Source: Chloroflexota bacterium (GTDB taxonomy: Bacteria > Chloroflexota > UBA11872). Taken from it: a stretch of 8,198 bases of DNA. The DNA lies in contig JAPPFO010000029.1 of assembly GCA_028875175.1 (NCBI GenBank), positions 36,827 to 45,024 of the forward strand, in the 5' to 3' direction. The position numbers and the translations under genes were made by a program. The notes beneath the pieces were generated by a model. That model was not told the origin of the DNA, made no database searches, and saw nothing but the letters and a program-made list of their open reading frames with translations. This document shows positions 1 to 5,848 of this stretch, piece by piece (positions within the stretch are counted from its first letter, which is position 1; each line of letters opens with the position of its first letter).

Positions 1-671
1 GTGCGCACAAGCTCCTCGGTCAGGGCGGAAAAGCGAGGATTGCATTGCTGCAGGCCAAGCCGGCGACATTCACGCACGACGACTTCCGGCGAGGGTGGCC
101 GCTCGCCGGCGCGTGCAAACAGCCAGCCGGCGGTGGCGTCCGGCGCCAGGGCGCGCAGGCGCTCAAGCTGCTCAAGGTGGAATGAAATGAACGTGCAGCG
201 CGATCGTTTGCCGCGCGCGTCCAGCGCGGCCAGCACCGCCCCCGGCAGCTCGGGCGTCTCGCCTTTCAATTCAATGTTGTGGTGAAAGTGATCGCCGAAT
301 GCCTCCAGGTAGTCGTCGAACCCGAGCACGTACGCCGGAGCTGCCGGTCCCGGAAGGTCCTCGTCCCAACCGGCTGCCGGGTCGTTGAGTTCCCTCGCGC
401 CTTCCCGGTCGAACCAGGCGCCGATGTCCAGCTGCTGCAGTTCGGACAGTGTCAAGTCTTCGGCCCTGCCGCTGCGGCCAAGCTTCCTTCGAAGGGTCTT
501 GTCGTGAAACAAAACAACTCGGCCATCCCGCGTACAGCGAGCGTCGGTTTCGATTTCCTGGGCGCCATGCCTGGCCGCCAGTTGAAACGCGGCCCGAGTG
601 TTTTCGGGCGCGGCGGCCGACGCTCCGCGGTGGGCGATAAGCCGAAAAGTGGCCGCCTTCGCCGTGCGCAT
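1..671 (-). CDS. Glycerophosphodiester phosphodiesterase family protein (3' end off window)
   Basis: Read on the minus strand from ATG at 671, the frame gives 223 residues with no stop before the left edge, so the C-terminus is missing. It shows the GDPD TIM-barrel signatures in order: HRGAS at residues 14-18 with PENT at 22-25, EIETD at 39-43, DGRVVLFHD at 49-57, and NIELKG at 132-137. By family knowledge these supply the catalytic His pair (H14, H56) and the metal-binding acids (E41, D43, E134). The family hydrolyses glycerophosphodiesters to glycerol-3-phosphate and an alcohol. No signal peptide is visible, so it is probably cytoplasmic. The start was chosen because GAGG lies 4 nt upstream on the minus strand and HRG is then close to the N-terminus. 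The frame is open further upstream but has no other ATG, GTG or TTG before the divergent dehydrogenase. The region between the FHD motif and NIELKG (about 58-131) is rather long. Family is secure; substrate is not known. Confidence 0.9.
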   Translation of the reverse strand, partial: MRTAKAATFRLIAHRGASAAAPENTRAAFQLAARHGAQEIETDARCTRDGRVVLFHDKTLRRKLGRSGRAEDLTLSELQQLDIGAWFDREGARELNDPAAGWDEDLPGPAAPAYVLGFDDYLEAFGDHFHHNIELKGETPELPGAVLAALDARGKRSRCTFISFHLEQLERLRALAPDATAGWLFARAGERPPSPEVVVRECRRLGLQQCNPRFSALTEELVR

Positions 672-680
672 CGTCCTCGC

Positions 681-709
681 TTGGAGCCTCTCGTCCGACA
701 GCGCATGAT
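681..709 (+). promoter_or_regulatory. Possible sigma-70 promoter for the dehydrogenase
   Basis: In the 70 bp gap between the divergent GDPD and dehydrogenase genes, TTGGAG (681-686) and CATGAT (704-709) are separated by exactly 17 bp. They match the -35 and -10 consensus at 3 of 6 and 4 of 6 positions. The predicted start would fall near 716, leaving a leader of about 25 nt before the ATG at 742. Both boxes are weak, so this is only a candidate. No strong ribosome binding site was seen before 742. Confidence 0.25.
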
Positions 710-741
710 AGAAGGGCCGGTCCCAGGTTCGAGATAACGCG

Positions 742-1788
742 ATGGCCGCTGATTCCCGGATGACCTGTGTGCGCTGCCCAGGCGACCTGCGGGTAGAGGT
801 CGGCAGCGCCGAGATCGCCGAACCCGGACCGGGCGAGATGCGCGTCCGCACCATGATGTCGGCCATCTGCGGCAGCGACCTGCATCACTACCGCACGCCC
901 GCCGCCACGCGCGATGAGTACGGCTTTAGCCAGTGGGCGCTGGGACACGAAAACACGGGAATCGTGGACGCCGTCGGTCCCGGCGTCCGCTATCCCGCCG
1001 TCGGCGATCGCGTGGTGGTATACGGCATCGTCGGCTGTGGCCACTGCGTGCACTGTCGCCGCGGCGAGGACGTGTTTTGCGCCAGCGCCCAACACTTCAG
1101 CCGCCACCGCCACGGCACCAACGCCGCGAACCTGCTGGCGCCGGCACGCAACGCGATGCCGCTGCCCGACGACTTCGACTGGGAGATGGGCGCGCTGCTG
1201 TCGTGTAACGCCGGAACGGCCTACGGAGCGCTGCGCAAGACGGGAGCCTCCGGGGACCGGCCACTGGCTGTGTTTGGTCTCGGTCCCGTCGGACTGTCCT
1301 GCGTGATGCTGGGCCGGGCGCTGGGCGCGACGGTGGTCGGGGTGGATCCGGTTGCCGAACGGCGGGCGATGGCACTGAGGTGCGGAGCGGAAATCGCGCT
1401 GGACAGCTCCGACCCGGACCTGAATGCGCGTATCGCCGAGGCAGCCGGCGGCGAAGGCGTGGCGGCTGCGATCGATACGAGCGGCGTGCCGGCGGCGCGC
1501 GCTGCGGCAGTGGACGCGCTGCGAACGCAAGGCACATACGTGGAGGTCGGGGTGGGCCACGATCCGACGATCAGGCCCAGCCAGCAGATCATCTTCGGGG
1601 AAGTGACCCTCCGCGGATCCTGGATCTACAAGCAGCACGAGTGGGCTGGGTTGCTGGACCTGGTTCGGCGGCGGCGGGTTCCGATCAAGACGATGATCAC
1701 GCACCGGTTTCGGCCTGAAGATGCGGTGGAGGCGTTCGAACTGGCCAATAGCGCCACCACGGGAAAAATCCTGTTCGACTGGAGCTGA
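742..1788 (+). CDS. Zinc-dependent medium-chain alcohol/polyol dehydrogenase
   Basis: The 348-residue protein is a full-length zinc-binding MDR dehydrogenase, which oxidises an alcohol or polyol to a carbonyl with NAD(P)+ in the cytoplasm. Catalytic zinc ligands are visible as C43 in CGSD, then H69 and E70 in GHE. The structural zinc lobe is intact with C99, C102, C105 and C113. The Rossmann nucleotide-binding loop is GLGPVG at 179-184, and D202 ends the second strand in VVGVD, which usually points to NAD+ over NADP+. The GDPD gene is divergent on the left, and an unrecognised coding region follows in the same frame immediately after the stop. An internal ATG at 760 (MTCVRCPGD) resembles the usual MDR N-terminus better than the ATG at 742; neither has a convincing ribosome binding site. 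The third codon position is C-rich. The family contains threonine, sorbitol, galactitol and other dehydrogenases, and the substrate cannot be told from sequence alone. Confidence 0.93.
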   Translation: MAADSRMTCVRCPGDLRVEVGSAEIAEPGPGEMRVRTMMSAICGSDLHHYRTPAATRDEYGFSQWALGHENTGIVDAVGPGVRYPAVGDRVVVYGIVGCGHCVHCRRGEDVFCASAQHFSRHRHGTNAANLLAPARNAMPLPDDFDWEMGALLSCNAGTAYGALRKTGASGDRPLAVFGLGPVGLSCVMLGRALGATVVGVDPVAERRAMALRCGAEIALDSSDPDLNARIAEAAGGEGVAAAIDTSGVPAARAAAVDALRTQGTYVEVGVGHDPTIRPSQQIIFGEVTLRGSWIYKQHEWAGLLDLVRRRRVPIKTMITHRFRPEDAVEAFELANSATTGKILFDWS

Positions 1789-1935
1789 ACCACGCACGCT
1801 CCGATTGACGCCGACCTGACCTCGGGTCGCGAGAGCAGGCTGGGCGATCGCTTCCTCAGTCGCCGCGGCGAGCTGCTTGGCAGTTGCGGGTTTGAAGACG
1901 ATCCGGGGCGGCCGGAATGGCGGGACGATGGTGGG

Positions 1936-2481
1936 TTGACGATCTGGCACTACTCCCGAAAGGAACGCCTGGATTTCATCTTCGGCACGGCCGGTGGGCT
2001 CAAGGCCAGCCGGCCGGCGTTTTACAGCACCGACCTCACGCCCGACTTCGATGGACTCTTTCTCGTCGAGGGTTTTCTCGACCCCAAGCCCCACTGGCTG
2101 GACCATTCGCCCTACTTCGGCGACGACGGCGGTCGCCGCTGGCGTGGCTATATCGGCGACCTGCTGCTCCGCGTGGACCTGCCGCCCCAATTCCGGGGCG
2201 TCTGGGTGGGGGACTACGGCCATCCGTTGGAAGCCAAGGCCGTCCAGCAGGGCAAAGCCTCGCCGCTGAATCTGGGCTACGACTGCCGCACGGGTCATGA
2301 AGCCAACCGCGCCTACGCCAACAGCCTGGTCCCAATCGAAACCTACACGGGCGGCCACCTGGCGCCCATCGTGACCGTCATGCGTCCCGGACCTGGAGTC
2401 GCTATCCCAAGGTCCTGCGTATCCGTGGCGCAGATTCAACCGCGCGCGAATCGCCAGCCCATTACCTGCCCTGGGCGGTAG
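1936..2481 (+). CDS. Unrecognised protein, possibly a decayed ADP-ribosyltransferase-like gene
   Basis: The frame is open from 1789 (directly after the dehydrogenase stop, same frame) to TAG at 2479-2481. No ATG or GTG exists in it before 2380; the earliest usable start is TTG at 1936, giving 181 residues. Codon use is convincingly coding, with mostly G or C third positions and a natural protein composition up to about residue 151. From the TTG, residues 4-7 read WHYS, 11-15 RLDFI, 29-36 FYSTDLTP and 131-139 LVPIETYTG. The spacing of H5 and Y30-S-T-D resembles the HYD1 class of ADP-ribosyltransferase toxins (H-Y-[DE] fold), but this is inference from a weak pattern. After residue 151 the composition changes, and another frame (2388-2504) looks more protein-like, suggesting a one-base deletion near 2386. 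The coding-like stretch 1789-1935 may be the true N-terminus without a start codon. It may be a pseudogene or contain a sequencing error. No partner or immunity-like gene is adjacent. Confidence 0.55.
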   Translation: MTIWHYSRKERLDFIFGTAGGLKASRPAFYSTDLTPDFDGLFLVEGFLDPKPHWLDHSPYFGDDGGRRWRGYIGDLLLRVDLPPQFRGVWVGDYGHPLEAKAVQQGKASPLNLGYDCRTGHEANRAYANSLVPIETYTGGHLAPIVTVMRPGPGVAIPRSCVSVAQIQPRANRQPITCPGR

Positions 2482-2496
2482 AAGCGCAGCCGAGAG

Positions 2497-2503
2497 TGGT
2501 GGT
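2497..2503. repeat. Left copy of putative target-site duplication (TGGTGGT)
   Basis: TGGTGGT lies one base outside the left terminal inverted repeat. The same seven bases recur immediately outside the right end at 2629-2635. The one-base offset on the left leaves the exact boundary uncertain. Confidence 0.5.
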
Positions 2504-2504
2504 T

Positions 2505-2628
2505 GGTAGTGGGTCCTTTGAGCGTTCGCCTCACTCCGTAGGGGGCCGCTGTCTTTGTCCCTCGCCTGGGGGAGAGGGTTGGGGTGAGGGGTCTTCCGGG
2601 CACCCAACGCTCAAAGTGACGCACTACC
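2505..2628. repeat. MITE-like repeat with terminal inverted repeats
   Basis: The ends of this stretch form an imperfect inverted repeat. The left end, 2505-2526, pairs with 2606-2628 over about 22 bp with one mismatch and one single-base gap; the perfect core is TTTGAGCGTT at 2517-2526 against its complement at 2606-2615. The interior carries CCCTCGCC / GGAGAGGG, able to form an 8-bp stem with one mismatch, followed by GGTTGGGGTGAGGGG. Translated, this interior gives the PHPNPLP / LTPTLSP strings commonly seen where a widespread bacterial intergenic repeat is misread as protein. A 7-bp direct repeat flanks the unit. There is no transposase gene inside, so it would be non-autonomous. The length keeps a reading frame open through it. 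Its hairpins could act as a bidirectional terminator between the two convergent genes, but no T-run was identified. Confidence 0.7.
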
Positions 2629-2635
2629 TGGTGGT
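2629..2635. repeat. Right copy of putative target-site duplication (TGGTGGT)
   Basis: TGGTGGT directly abuts the right inverted repeat and matches 2497-2503. Removing one copy plus the repeat joins a plus-strand frame that ends immediately at TGA 2637-2639. Confidence 0.5.
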
Positions 2636-2655
2636 CTGAGATCTAGCCGGCTCGC

Positions 2656-3504
2656 CTATCCCGCCGGCGCCACCGCGCCGGAGGGGTCCACAACCCACGT
2701 CCACTCCCCGATCTCCTCGCCGGACGGCGCCATTCGCGCCCCACGCCAACGCACCGTGATAGGCGGACCGTCAGGGGCCAGCGCCGGGAATTGAAAACCG
2801 CCGTGCTCGATCGAACCCGGCGCAACTCGCCCCCGTGGGGCGGGGATGCCCTCGCCGATCGGAATAATTGCCGGGATCTCCGTTCCGTCGATGTCGATAA
2901 CCAGCCCTGTCGCAAATGCCAGCAGGGTCTCTTCGCGTCGATTCTCTAGCGCGAAGTAAATGCGTGTTTCCTCAGCCGCGAATTCCATGCGCTCCAGAAC
3001 CACCCGCACGCCGCGCCGCTCGAGCGCCTGGCCAACCTGTTCCACCTGCAGAGCCGGCCGCACGCCGAGCCGGTCGGTGACCGTCAGGCTTGAAACCTCG
3101 ACCTCAGGCTGCGGCGTCTCGCCGCAGCCAGCTTCCATGTCGGCAATAGTGCTGACCCTGCCCTCGACCCAGACGAAGTTGTCGCGCTCCACGCCCTCCG
3201 TCCTGTCGGCGATCCGGAAGACCGTTGAGAGCTGGTCGTTGTCAAAGTCCACCCACGCGCAAAGTCTCAAGTCCCCGGCGACCTGGGCAACGCTGTACAC
3301 GCGGGCCCGTAGCACCACGCGCTGCCCGACGGCTGCTCCGGGATCGGCATGGACGACCGGCCAGTCCTGATTCGTCAGAACGACCGGGGATGTTGGCGTA
3401 GGTGTGGCATCGAGACGAGGTTCCACTGCCCCGTCGCAAGCGGCAAGCATGCTCAGGACCAGGCCGATGACCACAAGCGACCACAGCGTCCAGACTTGCC
3501 TCAC
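2656..3504 (-). CDS. Putative lipoprotein of unknown function
   Basis: The 282-residue protein begins with a short positively charged end and a hydrophobic segment (about residues 4-22), followed by the lipobox LAAC with C23 as the predicted acylated cysteine. It should therefore be exported and lipid-anchored. A low-complexity Thr/Pro spacer (ATPTPTSP, about 33-40) follows. Residues about 49-145 look like a beta-rich, possibly OB-like domain; residues about 160-270 look like a second beta domain resembling extracellular immunoglobulin-like modules such as DUF4352. Both assignments are by general appearance only. The start is GTG at 3504, supported by GAGGG 6 nt upstream (plus 3511-3515). The gene is divergent from the Gfo/Idh/MocA pair with an 86 bp gap and converges on the unrecognised coding region and its repeat. 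No enzyme motif is visible. The lipoprotein call is firm, the function unknown. Confidence 0.85.
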   Translation of the reverse strand: MRQVWTLWSLVVIGLVLSMLAACDGAVEPRLDATPTPTSPVVLTNQDWPVVHADPGAAVGQRVVLRARVYSVAQVAGDLRLCAWVDFDNDQLSTVFRIADRTEGVERDNFVWVEGRVSTIADMEAGCGETPQPEVEVSSLTVTDRLGVRPALQVEQVGQALERRGVRVVLERMEFAAEETRIYFALENRREETLLAFATGLVIDIDGTEIPAIIPIGEGIPAPRGRVAPGSIEHGGFQFPALAPDGPPITVRWRGARMAPSGEEIGEWTWVVDPSGAVAPAG

Positions 3505-3527
3505 GGTTGGCCCTCAACCGCGCGAAG

Positions 3528-3556
3528 GTGCAATCGGCGTTCGCGCGCGTCATACT
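3528..3556 (+). promoter_or_regulatory. Weak promoter candidate for the Gfo/Idh/MocA pair
   Basis: CATACT at 3551-3556 matches the -10 consensus at 4 of 6 positions; the matching -35 place, 17 bp upstream at 3528-3533, reads GTGCAA and matches at 3 of 6. The predicted transcript start near 3562 would leave a leader of about 29 nt before ATG 3591, containing GAAAGG at 3576-3581. The gap 3505-3590 must also hold the promoter of the divergent lipoprotein gene, which I could not place. Confidence 0.25.
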
Positions 3557-3590
3557 CTGCCCCATGGCGTCGAGTGAAAGGCAACCGCCC

Positions 3591-4721
3591 ATGACGCGAG
3601 CCGCGGTGATCGGGCTTGGCCGTATTGCAAGTACGTGGGACGAAGAGCGCAGCAAGTACGACGGTTGGCATCTCCCGCACGCCCACATCGGCTGCATGGC
3701 CGCCGTCCCCGAAATCGAAATTGTCGGTCTGTCGGACACCTGGAGCGAGCAGCGCGAGGCGGCCCGCGCGAAGTGGGGGATTGATGCCCTCTATGCGGAC
3801 TACCGCGAAATGCTGGCCAAGACCCGGCCGCAGATCGTCAGCATCTGCACGTCCATGAAGCCCCGTACAGAAATCCTGCTTGAGATCGCGAATGGCGACT
3901 ATGGCGTCCAGGCCATCTGGGCCGAAAAGCCGCTGACCTATTCGCTGGCGCAGGCTGACGAGGTGATCGCGGCCTGTCGCAAGGCTGGCATTCACCTGGC
4001 CGTCAACTGCACCCATCGCTGGCGCGACAGTTTCACCCAGGCCCGCGAAATGATTGACGACGGGCTCATCGGCGATGTCATTCACGTCCAGGGCGGCCTC
4101 AACTGCAACCTCTCCCATAACGGCAGTCACCTGATTACCCGCCTCACCACGTTTACCGATGCCCCGGTCGCCTGGGTTGCCGGCGAGGCCGAGAGCGACG
4201 ACGCCGTGGCCGGCGACGACGATTTTGCCGGGAATGGCTACTTCGTGTGCCAGAACGGCGTGCGCGGCATGTTCCGGGGCATGCGCACCGGCGGGCTGGA
4301 ACTCTCGTACGACATCACCGGGACCGACGGCATGATTCGCCTGATGGACGACAGCCGCAGCCCCGAGCTCTGGCGGATCGAAGAGGGCATGCCCGGCCAG
4401 CGCGGACCGACGCCGGTCTGCCACTTCTTCCGACCCAGTCACAATCCCCGAGCCGCCGGCGTGAATGTGCTGTATGACCTGATGAACTGCATCGAGACCG
4501 GCGACGACTCCCGCTGCTCGGGCGAGGATGCTCGTGAAGCCCTGGAGATCGCCATTGCCGTCCGTGAATCGCATCGCAGAGGCGGCGGTCGGGTCGATCT
4601 TCCGCTCGAAGACCGCAGCCTCGGCATCGTCTCGCGCGAAGTGCTGGTCTCAGAACTTCCACGCGCGATTCTCCGGCGGCGCGAAGCGGAAGCCGCCTCG
4701 CAGGCAGGAGGGGCGTCCTGA
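3591..4721 (+). CDS. Gfo/Idh/MocA family oxidoreductase (first of a tandem pair)
   Basis: The 376-residue cytoplasmic protein has the family layout: an N-terminal Rossmann fold with GLGRIAS (8-14), a signature AEKP at 111-114 whose lysine normally contacts substrate and nicotinamide, then the C-terminal alpha/beta dimerisation domain. The family catalyses NAD(P)-dependent oxidation or reduction of sugars, inositols and related compounds. Near the usual active-site DxGxHxxD, this protein reads SHNGSHLIT (176-183 region): the histidine (H180) is kept, but both flanking Asp positions are replaced. The ATG at 3591 was chosen over the upstream TTG 3507 and ATG 3564 because GAAAGG lies 9 nt upstream and the length then matches its neighbour (376 against 375). 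The stop TGA overlaps the next start by one base, so the two are probably co-translated. The paralogue next door shares well over half of the first 145 residues by eye. The substrate is unknown. Confidence 0.92.
   Translation: MTRAAVIGLGRIASTWDEERSKYDGWHLPHAHIGCMAAVPEIEIVGLSDTWSEQREAARAKWGIDALYADYREMLAKTRPQIVSICTSMKPRTEILLEIANGDYGVQAIWAEKPLTYSLAQADEVIAACRKAGIHLAVNCTHRWRDSFTQAREMIDDGLIGDVIHVQGGLNCNLSHNGSHLITRLTTFTDAPVAWVAGEAESDDAVAGDDDFAGNGYFVCQNGVRGMFRGMRTGGLELSYDITGTDGMIRLMDDSRSPELWRIEEGMPGQRGPTPVCHFFRPSHNPRAAGVNVLYDLMNCIETGDDSRCSGEDAREALEIAIAVRESHRRGGGRVDLPLEDRSLGIVSREVLVSELPRAILRRREAEAASQAGGAS
4706..4713 (+). promoter_or_regulatory. Strong ribosome binding site for the second oxidoreductase
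   Basis: AGGAGGGG sits inside the 3' end of the first oxidoreductase gene, 7 nt before ATG 4721. Together with the TGATG stop/start overlap it fixes the start of the second gene and supports translational coupling. Confidence 0.75.
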
Positions 4722-5848
4722 TGGCCAAAGTCAAAGCGGCCGTGATTGGTCTGGGACGTATCGCCAGCACCATCGACGAAGAGCTTGGCGACTTTGACGG
4801 CGTTGAGTTCCCGTACGGCCACATCCCCTGCTACATGTCCATGCCCGAGGTTGAAGTCGTCGGCATGTCCGACACCTGGGTCGAGCAGCGCGAGGCGGCC
4901 GGCGCCAAGTGGGGATTCGAGGCGCTCTACGCGGACTACCGCCAGATGCTGGAGGAGACGCGCCCGGACATCGTCAGCGTCTGTACGTCCGCCAAGCCGC
5001 GCGCCGACATCCTGCTGGAGATCGCCAACGGCGGCTACGGCGTGCGTGCGATCTGGGCCGAGAAGCCCATCACCCTGTCGCTGGCCGAGGCCGATGCCGC
5101 CATCGATGCCTGTCGGCGGGCCAATATCGCGCTGGGGATCAACTGCACGCGCCGCTGGCGCGACGACTATCTGCAAGTGAAAGCCTTGCTCAACGAAGGC
5201 GTGATCGGCGACGTGGTATCGGTGGATTCCCGGTCCAGGTGCAGCCTTTCCCACAACGGCAGCCACTTGATAACCACGCTCTCCATGTATGTGCCTGATC
5301 GCGCCGTCTCGGTCGTCGGCGAGGCCGAGTTGGATGAGGCCAACCCCGACAATGACTTTTCAGGCACCGGTCTGATCAGGTTTCCCGGCAGCGTCCGCGG
5401 CTACGTTCGCGCCTACGACAACGGGCCGAACGAGAACTCCCACGACATCGTCGGTACCGACGGCATGATCCGCATGATGAATGACGCCCGCAGCGTCCAG
5501 ATATGGACCGCGCACAAGGCGTTGGCCGGCCACCAGCAGCTTCGGGAGCGTGGCACCTTCGTCCGCCGCCACTTCCCGCCACCGGTCCGGCGCCACAGTG
5601 GCGGCGTGAACGCCGTTCGCGACCTCATCCACTGCAGTGAGTCGGGCGACGATCCGCGCTGCAGCGGCGACGACGCACGCGAGGCCCTCGAAATCGCCAT
5701 CGCGATCCGCGAGTCCGAACGGCGCGGCAATCAGCCGGTCGAATTGCCGCTGGCCGACCGCAGCGCGCAGATCATCTCCGGCGAAGTCGTCCGCAGCGAA
5801 CTCCCCCGCGCCATCCTGCGCCAGCGCGAGGAGGCGGCCCAGGCCTAG
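4721..5848 (+). CDS. Gfo/Idh/MocA family oxidoreductase (second of a tandem pair)
   Basis: The 375-residue protein has the same architecture as its upstream neighbour: Rossmann motif GLGRIAS at 10-16, AEKP at 113-116, NCTRRWRD in the 141-148 region, and HNGSHLI with H182. It is expected to be a cytoplasmic NAD(P)-dependent oxidoreductase acting on a sugar, polyol or cyclitol. It differs from the first copy mainly between about residues 185 and 300, where substrate-facing loops usually lie; there it carries a stretch rich in Arg, His and Pro (HFPPPVRRH) in place of the other copy's HFFRPSHNP. The copies may have split substrate range or form a mixed oligomer, which is inference. The ATG overlaps the previous TGA, with a strong ribosome binding site just before it. 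The stop TAG shares a CTAG with the stop of the convergent gene, leaving no room for a terminator. Confidence 0.92.
   Translation: MAKVKAAVIGLGRIASTIDEELGDFDGVEFPYGHIPCYMSMPEVEVVGMSDTWVEQREAAGAKWGFEALYADYRQMLEETRPDIVSVCTSAKPRADILLEIANGGYGVRAIWAEKPITLSLAEADAAIDACRRANIALGINCTRRWRDDYLQVKALLNEGVIGDVVSVDSRSRCSLSHNGSHLITTLSMYVPDRAVSVVGEAELDEANPDNDFSGTGLIRFPGSVRGYVRAYDNGPNENSHDIVGTDGMIRMMNDARSVQIWTAHKALAGHQQLRERGTFVRRHFPPPVRRHSGGVNAVRDLIHCSESGDDPRCSGDDAREALEIAIAIRESERRGNQPVELPLADRSAQIISGEVVRSELPRAILRQREEAAQA

Noticed and set aside
2559..2591. Interior of the repeat as a short protein-coding gene (PHPNPLP / LTPTLSP strings)
   Set aside because: These strings are the known result of translating a widespread intergenic repeat, not a real protein.
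271..2607. 778-codon open frame on the minus strand
   Set aside because: It lies antisense to the dehydrogenase and the following coding region, has a low-complexity Ala/Arg/Gly/His composition and no domain motifs; it overlaps the GDPD gene in the wrong frame. Long antisense frames are expected at this GC content.
3507..3590. Longer N-terminus of the first oxidoreductase from TTG 3507 or ATG 3564
   Set aside because: The extra residues are unlike the paralogue, which starts right before its Rossmann strand, and the ribosome binding site fits ATG 3591.
3501..4574. 357-codon open frame on the minus strand
   Set aside because: Antisense shadow of the first Gfo/Idh/MocA gene; the plus strand carries all the family motifs.
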